Of a stretch of DNA of 48,893 nt, positions 41,931 through 48,893 are shown piece by piece. The notes under the pieces are model-generated. The model did not search any database, was not told where the DNA came from, and worked only from the letters and a program-made list of their open reading frames with translations. How positions within the stretch are numbered: the stretch's first letter is position 1; every line of letters begins with the position of its first letter. The DNA lies in the NCBI GenBank assembly GCA_035759705.1, contig DASTUJ010000107.1:1-48893 (forward strand), given 5' to 3'. This DNA is from Actinomycetota bacterium (GTDB lineage: Bacteria > Actinomycetota > CADDZG01 > JAHWKV01). Position numbers and translations under genes: made by a program.

Positions 41931-42404
41931 ATGATTGGGGAAGCCAAGAAGGCCATAGTCCGGCGGGTTGCGGTCCTGCTGGTCGCTGTCGTCGCTGCTG
42001 CAGGTTGTACCCAGGACGATCCGGTTATCGAAGGGTCCCCGACCCCCGCCGCTTCCGCCACGGCGTCGGCCGAGCCTTCTGCTCCAGCTTCGGCGGAGCC
42101 GAACGCGTCAGGCACTGCGGATCCCCAGAAGCTCACCGATCCGGAGGAGGCGGCCAAGCATCTGTTCGAGGCGTGGAAAGCGGGCGACAAGGCCAAGGCG
42201 TTGAAGTTCGCCGACCAGAAGGCGGTGGACGAGGTTTTTTCCCGTCCTTACACCGGGCCAGACCCGGAGTTCATGGGGTGCGACCACGAGGTCGACCACT
42301 ATTTCTGCCGGTTCCGGTACGAGGGCGGGTCGACGACCTACCGGGTGGACGGCGGCGTGTCGGCCGGTTACATGGTGACGGAGGTCACGCAAACCGCCGA
42401 CTAG
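41931..42404 (+). CDS. small lipoprotein of unknown function
   Basis: 157-aa exported lipoprotein with signal VAVLLVAVVAAAGC, an Ala/Ser/Pro-rich linker (about 30-65), and a compact domain DPEEAAKHLFEAWKAGDKAKALKFAD that resembles the NTF2-like helices of secreted actinobacterial lipoproteins. Two Cys (MGCDHEV, YFCRF) may pair. ATG 41931 is chosen; a longer frame reaches 41622 without a signal peptide. The stop shares CTAG (42401-42404) with the convergent peptidase-like gene. CAAACGCTTG (41850-41859) upstream is a LacI-like near-palindrome. Confidence 0.72.
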   Translation: MIGEAKKAIVRRVAVLLVAVVAAAGCTQDDPVIEGSPTPAASATASAEPSAPASAEPNASGTADPQKLTDPEEAAKHLFEAWKAGDKAKALKFADQKAVDEVFSRPYTGPDPEFMGCDHEVDHYFCRFRYEGGSTTYRVDGGVSAGYMVTEVTQTAD

Positions 42405-43666
42405 ATCCGGGCTCGGATCCAGTCCTTGGCGGCGGCGTCGAGCTGTTCAAGCGTCATGTCGAACCGCTTTTCGAGGAGTCTCGCGGCGATGGCCTCGGCC
42501 TGCTCCCGGGCGGTCTCGTGCCGGATCATCGCCCAACTGAGTTTCTCGAGTTCCTCGTCGGTCTGCTCCTCGTCGCACGATTCCAGGAAATCAAGGACGG
42601 CCTTCTCCCCGAACCGTTCTACGAGGTGGGAGATGGCGGCACCGCTGATTGCATAATCGGAGACCGATAGGCCCCGCCACTGGCCTTCGGCCATCTTCAT
42701 AAGCGACCGCTCCTGTAATTCTTCGGGTTTGCGCCGGATAGCCTCCAAACCGGGTTCTCCAGAGAAGTAGACGGCAACGCCTTCGCCTACCCAGTCGGGC
42801 ACGAGCGCCGAAGTCACCGGGGTGAGGATGGCGTGAGTGACCTCGTGCAGGATCAGGCTCCGGCGGGTCGGAGGGTCGGCGTCCTCCCAGTCACCGAGGT
42901 TCACGAGCAACCACGGTTCCGAGACGGTGAACTCTCGGCCTTTGGTCGAGTGGACGCTGGTAACCGAGGCGGCACCGCCGCCGCCGACCAGGTCAAAGTC
43001 CCTTGAGTCCCCAGGAACCAGGACCAGGTAGGTCTTGGAACGCACGTCGGAAAGGCTCTTGCCCAGGTTCGACCGAGCTTCGGCCACCAGCGTGCCGAGC
43101 TCGGCAGCGTCAAAGTCCGGCGGGTGAAAGATGAGCGCTGCGGGGGTTTTCGTGCGGGTCACCGTATTTTCGACCGCCCAGGCCGGCTCCAGCTCCCACT
43201 CCAGGTACCCGAGCTGCCAGCCGTCTTCCCCGACGGGATCGACCCGGATGCTCGCAGAGAAGGGCAGGTCGACCGTTACGTCCTTCAAACGATACGAGCC
43301 CGACAAGGACCGGTGGTGCTCGGAGCGGTCATGCTCCTTCGTATCCATCTTCAGGCTTACCTTGTTGACCCCGAAATCCCGGGTTCGGTCCACCGCGAGC
43401 AGAATTCGCTCCATGTAGCGGTCTTTGAGCCCGGTGCTGATCGGGGGCAGGGCCTTCCTGTCGGAGGTTTCGAAGGCTTTTTGGAGCGGCCCGACGATCT
43501 GGTGGTTGATCTCCCGGACGATCTTGTCCTCGCTGGGCGAACTCTTGGCGGCCTTTGGCAACGAGGTCGTTTTGGGAGAGGCCGTGGAATCGAGACGGCT
43601 GCAAGCGGCCGGAAGCAGCAGAAGAAGACAGATGATGGCCCGGGCGGCCCCCGCTCGCCGAAACAT
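42401..43666 (-). CDS. gluzincin-like lipoprotein (peptidase MA-type)
   Basis: 421-aa exported lipoprotein: signal LLLLLPAAC (lipobox C22), a Ser/Lys linker, a beta-rich domain (about 120-250), then the metallopeptidase-like core. HEVTH is at 274-278 in LILHEVTHAIL, and the third ligand E295 sits in DWVGEGVAVYFS. This is a gluzincin pattern like peptidase MA (M61/M1-like minimal) families in Actinobacteria. The catalytic Glu275 is present, so it may be active. The ATG is preceded 6 nt upstream by TAAAAT and no Shine-Dalgarno, so it is probably leaderless. Confidence 0.8.
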   Translation of the reverse strand: MFRRAGAARAIICLLLLLPAACSRLDSTASPKTTSLPKAAKSSPSEDKIVREINHQIVGPLQKAFETSDRKALPPISTGLKDRYMERILLAVDRTRDFGVNKVSLKMDTKEHDRSEHHRSLSGSYRLKDVTVDLPFSASIRVDPVGEDGWQLGYLEWELEPAWAVENTVTRTKTPAALIFHPPDFDAAELGTLVAEARSNLGKSLSDVRSKTYLVLVPGDSRDFDLVGGGGAASVTSVHSTKGREFTVSEPWLLVNLGDWEDADPPTRRSLILHEVTHAILTPVTSALVPDWVGEGVAVYFSGEPGLEAIRRKPEELQERSLMKMAEGQWRGLSVSDYAISGAAISHLVERFGEKAVLDFLESCDEEQTDEELEKLSWAMIRHETAREQAEAIAARLLEKRFDMTLEQLDAAAKDWIRARI

Positions 43667-43672
43667 GCATAG

Positions 43673-43701
43673 ATTTTAGGCGGGAGGTCGGCCGTTTTGA
43701 A
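43673..43701 (-). promoter_or_regulatory. leaderless-type promoter of the gluzincin-like gene
   Basis: Minus strand TTCAAA (43701-43696), a 17-nt spacer, then TAAAAT (43678-43673), exactly 6 nt before ATG 43666. It is the best -10 of the window. Confidence 0.55.
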
Positions 43702-43711
43702 GGCTGAAGTT

Positions 43712-44104
43712 TCAGGTCTGGAGAAGCCGGCGAAACCTGGCGGCGATCTCCTCGACCGACTGCCGGCCGGCCGCAACCTCCATCACCAAGCTGTACACGC
43801 CGTCATTGGGGGCGGCTGTTATGGCCACGCCATTGATCTCGAGAAAGGCGGCGGCGGCGAGCCACCCCAGCCGCTTGTTTCCATCGACCAGCGGGTGACT
43901 CTTTACGATCGACTGAAGGAGCGCCGCGGCCTTGGTCCAAATGTCCGGATAGGCGTCTTCACCCGATACGGTAACCGCTACCCTCCCGGCCGCAGCGCCC
44001 AGGAGACCGTGATCTCTGATGGGCGGCGGGTCACCGAAGAGCGCCCGCGCCAGGTAAATCAGATCGTTGAGGTCGAGGTACTCGAACTCCTCATCACTCG
44101 CCAA
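43712..44104 (-). CDS. doc: Doc-type toxin (Fic fold)
   Basis: 130-aa death-on-curing toxin. The core motif is HPLVDGNKR (70-78), which matches Doc (GNKR) and not AMP-transferring Fic (GNGR). In the family, Doc is a kinase that phosphorylates EF-Tu. The N-terminal YLDLNDLIYLARALFG and C-terminal AFLEINGVAI are usual. It overlaps the antitoxin gene by 11 nt on the same strand. Confidence 0.88.
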   Translation of the reverse strand: MASDEEFEYLDLNDLIYLARALFGDPPPIRDHGLLGAAAGRVAVTVSGEDAYPDIWTKAAALLQSIVKSHPLVDGNKRLGWLAAAAFLEINGVAITAAPNDGVYSLVMEVAAGRQSVEEIAARFRRLLQT

Positions 44105-44297
44105 GGCGGTTCAAGGCGTCCGCGTGAGCGTCCATCACTTTGCGAGCTGCCTCGGAGACCCGCTCGCGATGCCGGCCGCTCGCCACGTAGTCCCGAACCG
44201 CTCGGCGTGCCGCTTCCTGCATCGAGATGCCGTCGGCCTTTGCACGCGCCTGCAGAGCCTTCTGCTCCTCAGCCGTCAATCGCAGGGTCATAGCCAT
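44094..44297 (-). CDS. ribbon-helix-helix antitoxin
   Basis: 67-aa protein. MTLRLTAEEQKALQARAKADG is a typical RHH strand plus helix, followed by QEAARRAVRDYV and a C-terminal helix that likely binds the toxin. The antitoxin of classic P1 Doc is Phd (a different fold), but RHH/Doc pairs are known in Actinobacteria. ATG 44297 is preferred because TACCAT ends 6 nt before it and there is no Shine-Dalgarno; ATG 44291 is the alternative. Confidence 0.83.
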   Translation of the reverse strand: MAMTLRLTAEEQKALQARAKADGISMQEAARRAVRDYVASGRHRERVSEAARKVMDAHADALNRLGE

Positions 44298-44305
44298 GCG
44301 TCGAT

Positions 44306-44322
44306 GGTATCAAATTGATACC
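44306..44322. promoter_or_regulatory. toxin-antitoxin operator
   Basis: GGTATCAAATTGATACC is a perfect 17-bp palindrome. It overlaps the antitoxin -10 (TACCAT, minus strand 44309-44304) and also contains the -35 of the divergent acetyltransferase gene. It is the expected site for RHH autoregulation. Confidence 0.75.
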
Positions 44323-44343
44323 TGAACCTGTACCTGCCATAGT
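44315..44343 (+). promoter_or_regulatory. leaderless-type promoter of the GNAT gene
   Basis: TTGATA (44315-44320), a 17-nt spacer, then CATAGT (44338-44343), exactly 6 nt before ATG 44350. The -35 lies inside the antitoxin operator. Confidence 0.5.
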
Positions 44344-44349
44344 CATCGG

Positions 44350-44637
44350 ATGATCGACCTGGAAGTCACCAACGACGAGACATCCGGCCGGTTTCACACC
44401 GTGGTCGACGGGTACACCGCCGAGCTCACCTACCGGCTCACCGGTGACCGGATGGTCATCACCCACACCGGCGTCCCTCCGGCCATCGAGGGCCGGGGCA
44501 TCGGGTCGGCCCTGGTTCGGGCCGCCGTCGAGGACGCGACCGCCCGGGATCTGACGATCGTCCCCCTGTGTCCGTTCGTCGGCGCCTGGCTGGACCGCCA
44601 CCCCGAAAGCAAGGTCAAGGTGGACCGGCCGGGGTGA
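44350..44637 (+). CDS. GNAT-like N-acetyltransferase (YidJ type)
   Basis: 95-aa minimal GNAT fold. The acetyl-CoA loop is visible as PPAIEGRGIGSALVRAAVE, preceded by MVITHTGVP, and PLCPFVGAWLDRHPE is the typical C-terminus of this short subfamily. Substrate unknown. It is divergent from the antitoxin gene and shares its control region. Confidence 0.87.
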   Translation: MIDLEVTNDETSGRFHTVVDGYTAELTYRLTGDRMVITHTGVPPAIEGRGIGSALVRAAVEDATARDLTIVPLCPFVGAWLDRHPESKVKVDRPG

Positions 44638-44653
44638 TAGCAGCCGCCGGGCG

Positions 44654-44659
44654 CATAAT
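44654..44659 (+). promoter_or_regulatory. -10 of the sensor kinase gene
   Basis: CATAAT, 8 nt before ATG 44668 with no Shine-Dalgarno, which fits a leaderless or near-leaderless mRNA. No -35 was recognised. Confidence 0.4.
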
Positions 44660-44667
44660 TCTGGGCG

Positions 44668-45822
44668 ATGAACGCGCTTCGTAAGGCCTGGGTCGACTGG
44701 GCCGTCGATCTGACGGTCGCCGCCTTCTCGACGGCCGCAGCCGTAGTGCTCCACCTCGAAGTGGCAGGCGATTCGGTGTTGCCCGCCGGGCTGGTCACCT
44801 CCGCGTTTCACGGCGGATCGGTGCTGTTCCGCCGGCGCTACCCGCTCCCGGTGCTCGTCTTTCTCGCCGCCACCGCTGCGCTTTACGTCGTCCTGGGTTT
44901 TCCCGTCTTCATGCTGGGCCCGGCGGTCCTGTTTGCCATGTACAGCGCCGGCGCCGGACTGCCCGGCCGCCGGTCGGCAGTTGCGGCTGCGGCCATGACG
45001 GCGGTGGTCGCCCTCCTGGTTATGGTCGGGCCGGCCTTTCCGGGGTTCGCATCGGTGGTCTTCTACTCGGTCCTGGCGGGCGTCGCCTGGTGGCTGGGCC
45101 ACCTGGTCCAGCGTTCCCGCACTGCTGCAGAGGAGCACGCCCGCCGGGCCGACGAGCTGGCCGCCACCCGGGAGGAGCTTGCCCGGTACGCGGTGTCGGA
45201 GGAGCGCCGGCGCATCGCCCGGGAACTGCACGACGTGGTCGCCCACTCGATGACCGTGGTCGCCATGCACGCCGGCACCGGTCGCTTGGTCGGGGCCGAC
45301 AACCCGAAGGCGGCGATCGAGGCCCTGTCGACCGTCGAACGGCTGAGCCGGGACGCCCTGCAGGAGATGCGCCGCCTGGTGGGTCTGCTGCGGGAGGGAG
45401 CCGAGGACGATCAGGGGCTGGCGCCCGCACCGGGGCTCGGGGACCTGCACCGGCTGGTCGCCGAGGTGGTCGCCGCCGGAATGGCGGTGGAGGTGCACGC
45501 CGAGGGCCCGCTGGACCGGGTTCCGCCGGGGCCGGCCCTGGCGGCCTACCGGATCGTCCAGGAAGCCCTGACCAACGCAGTGAGACACAACGGAGCCGTC
45601 AAGGCCGAGCTGACGGTGAAGGTCACCGACAGCGAACTGTCTCTGCTCATCAGCAACGAACCGTCCGGCGGCGGCGCCGGCGGGCAGGCGGGCGGCGGGA
45701 TGGGAATGGTCGGGATGAAAGAGAGGGTGCAGCTGTACGAGGGGACGCTCGACGCCGGCCCCGTGCCGGGCGGCGGCTACCGGGTGCAGGCGCGCATCCC
45801 CCTCAGCCTGGGGGCCGGATGA
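44668..45822 (+). CDS. sensor histidine kinase, NarL-type two-component system
   Basis: 384-aa membrane kinase. Four or five helices fill residues about 15-145. A short coiled coil follows, then the HisKA_3 dimerisation domain with phospho-acceptor H188 in RRRIARELHDVVAHSM. The ATPase domain has the N-box AYRIVQEALTNAVRHN and a glycine-rich lid. The sensor has no large extracellular domain, so it may detect membrane stress. Its stop shares ATGA with the response regulator start. Controls are likely the ABC exporter genes downstream. Confidence 0.93.
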   Translation: MNALRKAWVDWAVDLTVAAFSTAAAVVLHLEVAGDSVLPAGLVTSAFHGGSVLFRRRYPLPVLVFLAATAALYVVLGFPVFMLGPAVLFAMYSAGAGLPGRRSAVAAAAMTAVVALLVMVGPAFPGFASVVFYSVLAGVAWWLGHLVQRSRTAAEEHARRADELAATREELARYAVSEERRRIARELHDVVAHSMTVVAMHAGTGRLVGADNPKAAIEALSTVERLSRDALQEMRRLVGLLREGAEDDQGLAPAPGLGDLHRLVAEVVAAGMAVEVHAEGPLDRVPPGPALAAYRIVQEALTNAVRHNGAVKAELTVKVTDSELSLLISNEPSGGGAGGQAGGGMGMVGMKERVQLYEGTLDAGPVPGGGYRVQARIPLSLGAG

Positions 45823-46487
45823 TCCGGGTGGCCATCGCGGACGACCAGGGCCTCGTCCGGGCCGGCCTTAGAACCCTGCTCGACCACGCCGGTGATATGG
45901 AGTGCGCCGGCGAGGCGGCCGACGGGCTGGAGGCGGTCGACCTCGCCCGCAAACGACAACCGGACGTGGTGGTCATGGACGTCCGCATGCCCCGGTGCGA
46001 CGGGATCGAGGCTACCCGCCGCATCGTCGCCGACCCCGACTGCGCCGGCGTGAAGGTACTGGTGCTGACCACCTTCGACGCCGACGAAAACGTCTACGCC
46101 GCCCTGCGGGCCGGCGCCAGCGGGTTCCTTCTGAAGGACGCCGCACCGGAGGACATCCTGGGCGCCATACGCATCGTCGCCGGAGGCGACGCCCTGCTCG
46201 ACCCGGCGGTCACCCGCCGCCTGATCACCGAGTTCGCCCGCCGCCCGGCGGCCGCCGACAAACGGTCGGCCCTTGCCCTCGAGCAGCTGACCGAGCGGGA
46301 GCGCCAGATGCTCGGGCTGGTGGCCCGCGGCCTGTCGAACGCCGAGATCGCCGAGCTGGAGACGCTCAGCTACGCCACCGTGAAGACCCACGTCTCCCGG
46401 ATCCTCACGAAGCTCGGGATGCGGGACCGGGCCCAGCTGGTGGTGCTGGCATACGAGTCCGGGCTGGTCACCCCCGGAGGGACCTAG
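45819..46487 (+). CDS. NarL/LuxR-type response regulator
   Basis: 222-aa regulator. The receiver domain has D54 in VVMDVRMP as phosphorylation site, D8/D9 as acidic pocket, and T/K switch residues in LVLTTFDADE and GFLLKDA. The LuxR-type DNA-binding domain lies in the C-terminus: LTERERQMLGLVARGLSNAE, then TVKTHVSRILTKLGMRDR. Partner of the preceding kinase. ATG 45819 overlaps its stop by 4 nt. Confidence 0.95.
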   Translation: MIRVAIADDQGLVRAGLRTLLDHAGDMECAGEAADGLEAVDLARKRQPDVVVMDVRMPRCDGIEATRRIVADPDCAGVKVLVLTTFDADENVYAALRAGASGFLLKDAAPEDILGAIRIVAGGDALLDPAVTRRLITEFARRPAAADKRSALALEQLTERERQMLGLVARGLSNAEIAELETLSYATVKTHVSRILTKLGMRDRAQLVVLAYESGLVTPGGT

Positions 46488-46498
46488 TACCTCTGGGG
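46472..46498 (+). terminator. hairpin over the response regulator stop
   Basis: CCCCGGAGG (46472-46480) pairs with CCTCTGGGG (46490-46498) with one mismatch around a 9-nt loop. It partly separates the regulator from the ABC genes. No U-tract. Confidence 0.4.
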
Positions 46499-46591
46499 AT
46501 GTACGCCCAAGTGCACTCCCCGGACCGACGATTTCCACCCGCCGTTTGCCTACCTTGGGAGGTGTCCACTTCCAAACCAGCGGGAGGCACC

Positions 46592-47491
46592 ATGGCAGCA
46601 ATCGAGGTATCCGGTCTGATCAAGCGGTTCGGCGACGTGACCGCAGTCGACGACCTCAGCTTTTCCGTCGACCCGGGTACGATCACCGGGTTCGTCGGCC
46701 CCAACGGAGCAGGCAAGTCCACGACGCTGAGGGCGATCCTAGGCCTGGTGCGGCCCGACGCCGGGACCGCCCTACTGAACGGCGTCCCCTACCGGCAGCT
46801 TCCCAACCCGCCGGCGACCGTGGGGGCGGTTCTGGAGACCGGAGCCTTCCACCCCGGCCGCCGGGCCCGCGACCACTTGAGGGTGCTTGCTACGGCGGCC
46901 GGGGTCCCGCTCGACCGGGTGGACCCGACGCTGGAGGAGGTCGGCCTTGCGGGGGCCGCTTCCCGCAGGGTCGGCGGATTTTCGCTGGGCATGAGGCAGC
47001 GCCTCGGGCTGGCCGGCGCCCTGCTGGCCCGTCCGGAGATCCTCATCCTCGACGAGCCGGCCAACGGCCTGGACCCGGAGGGGGTCCGCTGGCTCCGGGA
47101 CACCCTGCGCGCCCACGCGTTGGGCGGCGGGACCGTTCTTTTGTCGAGCCACGTGATCGCCGAGCTCGCACTGTCTGCCGACCACCTGGTGGTGGTGAAG
47201 CAGGGCCGGCTGGTGAGGCAGGGGACGGTGGAGCAGATCATGTCGACCGGTCAGGCCGCCGCCGTCAGGGTACGGACCCCGGACCGGGAGGCGCTGGTCA
47301 AGGCTTTGACCGACGCGGGAATGAGGCCGCTCGCCGGCGACGACGGTGAGGTGATTGTTGCCGGCGCCACGCCGGAGGAGGTCGGCCGGGTGGTCGCCCG
47401 CACCGGGATCGTCGTCTACGAGATGCAGATGGACCGCCCCCAACTGGAGGACGTGATCCTGGATCTCACCGTTGGAGGTGTTCAGTCATGA
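46592..47491 (+). CDS. ABC transporter ATP-binding protein, ABC-2 type exporter
   Basis: 299-aa ATPase. Walker A GPNGAGKST (36-44), signature FSLGMRQRLGLAGAL, and Walker B ILILDEPANGLDPEG. The C-terminal extension (about 220-299) is typical of drug/lantibiotic resistance pumps (DrrA/CcmA-like). ATG 46592 has GGGAGG upstream. It overlaps the permease gene by 4 nt. Likely controlled by the upstream two-component system; the substrate is unknown. Confidence 0.93.
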   Translation: MAAIEVSGLIKRFGDVTAVDDLSFSVDPGTITGFVGPNGAGKSTTLRAILGLVRPDAGTALLNGVPYRQLPNPPATVGAVLETGAFHPGRRARDHLRVLATAAGVPLDRVDPTLEEVGLAGAASRRVGGFSLGMRQRLGLAGALLARPEILILDEPANGLDPEGVRWLRDTLRAHALGGGTVLLSSHVIAELALSADHLVVVKQGRLVRQGTVEQIMSTGQAAAVRVRTPDREALVKALTDAGMRPLAGDDGEVIVAGATPEEVGRVVARTGIVVYEMQMDRPQLEDVILDLTVGGVQS

Positions 47492-48237
47492 GCAGGTTGA
47501 TTCGAGCCGAGTTCCGCAAGCTATCGACCGTCCGGACGTTCAAGGGGCTTATCGCCGGAGCGGTGGTCTTCAGCCTGGTCCGGTTCACGATGATCGTGGT
47601 GTCGGCGGGCAAGATCGAGGCGGCGCCGCTGGGGACCGCGGCGAGTACGAAGGACATGCTCCTGGCGGCGGGGTCCGGGACGATCGTCTTCCTGGTGATC
47701 GGAGTTCTTTCGGTCAGCACCGAGGTCCGGCACGGGACGATCGACTGGACCTTCCTGGCGACGCCCGACCGGTGGCGGGTACTGGCTTCCAAAGTTGCCG
47801 CAGTGGTTCTGCTCTCGGCGGTCTACCTGGTGGCCATGGGCGCGGTGCTGGTCGGGTTGACGGCAGCGGTCTTCTCCCGGGAGGGCATCCCATTCGGCGC
47901 AGTGGTGAACAAAGAGATGCTGGCGGTGCTCGGCGGCGTGATGATCGGCATGCCCCTTTACGGCGCCCTGGGCGTCGGGCTGGGTGCTCTCATCCCCAAC
48001 CAGATCGCTTCGCTGATGATCCCGCTGGCCTGGATCCTGGTGGTCGAGACCCTGCTGCCCAGCTTCGGCCTGATGGGGCTGATGGCGTGGATGCCCGGTG
48101 GGGCCACCGCTTCACTCGGCCGGGCCGACCTGCCCGGGCTGCTGCCGATGTGGGCCGGGGCGGTGCTCATGGCGGGGTACGCCGCAGCGGCCGTAGCCGC
48201 CGGAGGCGCCGCAATCACGAAGCGGGACTTCACGTGA
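47488..48237 (+). CDS. ABC-2 family permease
   Basis: 249-aa membrane protein with six hydrophobic segments; the first follows FRKLSTVRTFKGLIAGAVVF, and IGVLSVSTEVRHGTIDWTFL is the typical ABC-2 motif before the second. Together with the ATPase it forms an exporter. The stop TGA overlaps the GTG of the hydrolase by 4 nt. Confidence 0.88.
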   Translation: MSRLIRAEFRKLSTVRTFKGLIAGAVVFSLVRFTMIVVSAGKIEAAPLGTAASTKDMLLAAGSGTIVFLVIGVLSVSTEVRHGTIDWTFLATPDRWRVLASKVAAVVLLSAVYLVAMGAVLVGLTAAVFSREGIPFGAVVNKEMLAVLGGVMIGMPLYGALGVGLGALIPNQIASLMIPLAWILVVETLLPSFGLMGLMAWMPGGATASLGRADLPGLLPMWAGAVLMAGYAAAAVAAGGAAITKRDFT

Positions 48238-48893
48238 GGCGGGCTTTCGCCCTGCTGGCGGTGCTGGCCCTGGCGGCCTGCCGGCCGGCGGCTCAGGCCT
48301 CGTCTCCGGGCGACGACCTGGAGCGGGCGGTCGAAGCGTGGCGGGAGAGAACCCCGGTCCCCGGCGTGGTGGCGATTGTGTCCGGCGAGGGCGCCGGGGA
48401 GCGCGTCCTGGTCTCGGGCACCGAGCGGCGCGGGGGCGGCGAGGCGATCAGTGCGGACTCGCAGTTCCGGGTGGCCTCGATCACGAAGATGCTGGTGGCG
48501 ACGGTGGTCATGCAGCTGAAAGAAGAGGACCGCCTCTCTCTTGACGACCCGGTCGTCGACCACCTGCCGCGACCGACGCCGGTCGCCAAGTTGCTGGACG
48601 GGGTAACTGTCGAGGACCTGCTTGCCCACACCAGCGGGCTGCCCGACTCCGGCCGCAGCACCGAGCTGGTCGATGCTCTGGTCGATCACCCCGAACGCGC
48701 CTGGTCCGTCGACGCCGTCCTGAAGATTGTGGCCAAGAGCGAGCCAGAGTTTGCCGCCGGGTCGGCGTACGCCTACTCCAACACCAACTACCTGATCCTC
48801 GGCGAGGTGATCGAGGGGGCCACCGGCCGCCCGTGGCACGCCGAGGTCCGGGAGCGGATCCTCAACCCGCTGGGCATGACCGCCAGCTACATA
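48234..48893 (+). CDS. serine hydrolase, beta-lactamase/DD-peptidase fold, 3' end missing
   Basis: Exported lipoprotein (signal LLAVLALAAC, C16) of the class C beta-lactamase/D-alanyl-D-alanine carboxypeptidase-like family. Active-site SxxK is S82-K85 in ASITKM, and YxN is Y181-N183 in YSNTNYLILGE. Only 220 codons lie in the window, so the KTG-type third motif is outside. GTG 48234 shares GTGA with the permease stop. Its coupling to an ABC exporter and two-component system suggests a role in envelope stress or antibiotic response. Confidence 0.88.
   Translation, partial: MRRAFALLAVLALAACRPAAQASSPGDDLERAVEAWRERTPVPGVVAIVSGEGAGERVLVSGTERRGGGEAISADSQFRVASITKMLVATVVMQLKEEDRLSLDDPVVDHLPRPTPVAKLLDGVTVEDLLAHTSGLPDSGRSTELVDALVDHPERAWSVDAVLKIVAKSEPEFAAGSAYAYSNTNYLILGEVIEGATGRPWHAEVRERILNPLGMTASYI

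Overview
The window is GC-rich, densely packed DNA from a free-living, heterotrophic bacterium, most likely a member of the Actinomycetota outside the well-known cultured genera. The pointers are the three-part PurS/PurQ/PurL enzyme, an actinobacterial-type trehalose/maltose ABC operon with its own GH13 glucosidase, several actinobacterial DUF families (4032, 5996, 6328, and a 6636-like exported domain), and frequent GTG/TTG starts with 4-nt stop/start overlaps. No insertion sequence, prophage or CRISPR array is visible. The assignment to a phylum is an inference.

Layout. 1-5057: purB (5' end cut off), purC, purS, purQ, purL, all overlapping. 5058-7366: a decayed small ORF, a DUF6328 membrane protein and a secreted FG-GAP repeat protein, followed by purF and purM (7478-9983). 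10055-11975: a cupredoxin lipoprotein coupled to a membrane-anchored PQQ-type sugar dehydrogenase. 12087-22738: an unusual accessory block. It holds DUF1508, a HerA-like ATPase with a membrane partner, a small RRM protein, and a five-gene minus-strand operon of zinc-ribbon, proline-rich, coiled-coil and HExxH membrane proteins with no function I recognise. tRNA-Phe follows. 23048-30494: a DUF4032 kinase-like protein, then sugar-binding lipoprotein, two permeases, ATPase and alpha-glucosidase (which seems to begin at CTG), then DUF4342. 30608-33023: NmrA-like oxidoreductase, tRNA-Asp, a membrane protein and a lipoprotein. 33174-39025: a helical protein, fused proline catabolism enzyme PutA, DUF899, and a cytochrome P450 whose 3' end carries a tandem duplication. 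39151-43666: YihY, DUF5996, two lipoproteins, a 57-aa zinc ribbon, and a gluzincin-like lipoprotein. 43712-44297: Doc toxin and RHH antitoxin with a palindromic operator. 44350-48893: acetyltransferase, NarL-type two-component system, ABC exporter and a serine hydrolase cut off by the window end.

How it fits together. The core is purine synthesis. Sugar import and hydrolysis, proline oxidation and a periplasmic sugar oxidase suggest life on plant- or soil-derived organic matter. Two regulatory patterns stand out. First, at least six genes have a -10-like hexamer exactly 6 nt before the start codon and no Shine-Dalgarno, which points to widespread leaderless mRNAs. Second, convergent genes repeatedly share or abut their stop codons. 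The best candidate for an undescribed system is the 15666-22738 operon, possibly with the neighbouring HerA ATPase pair.
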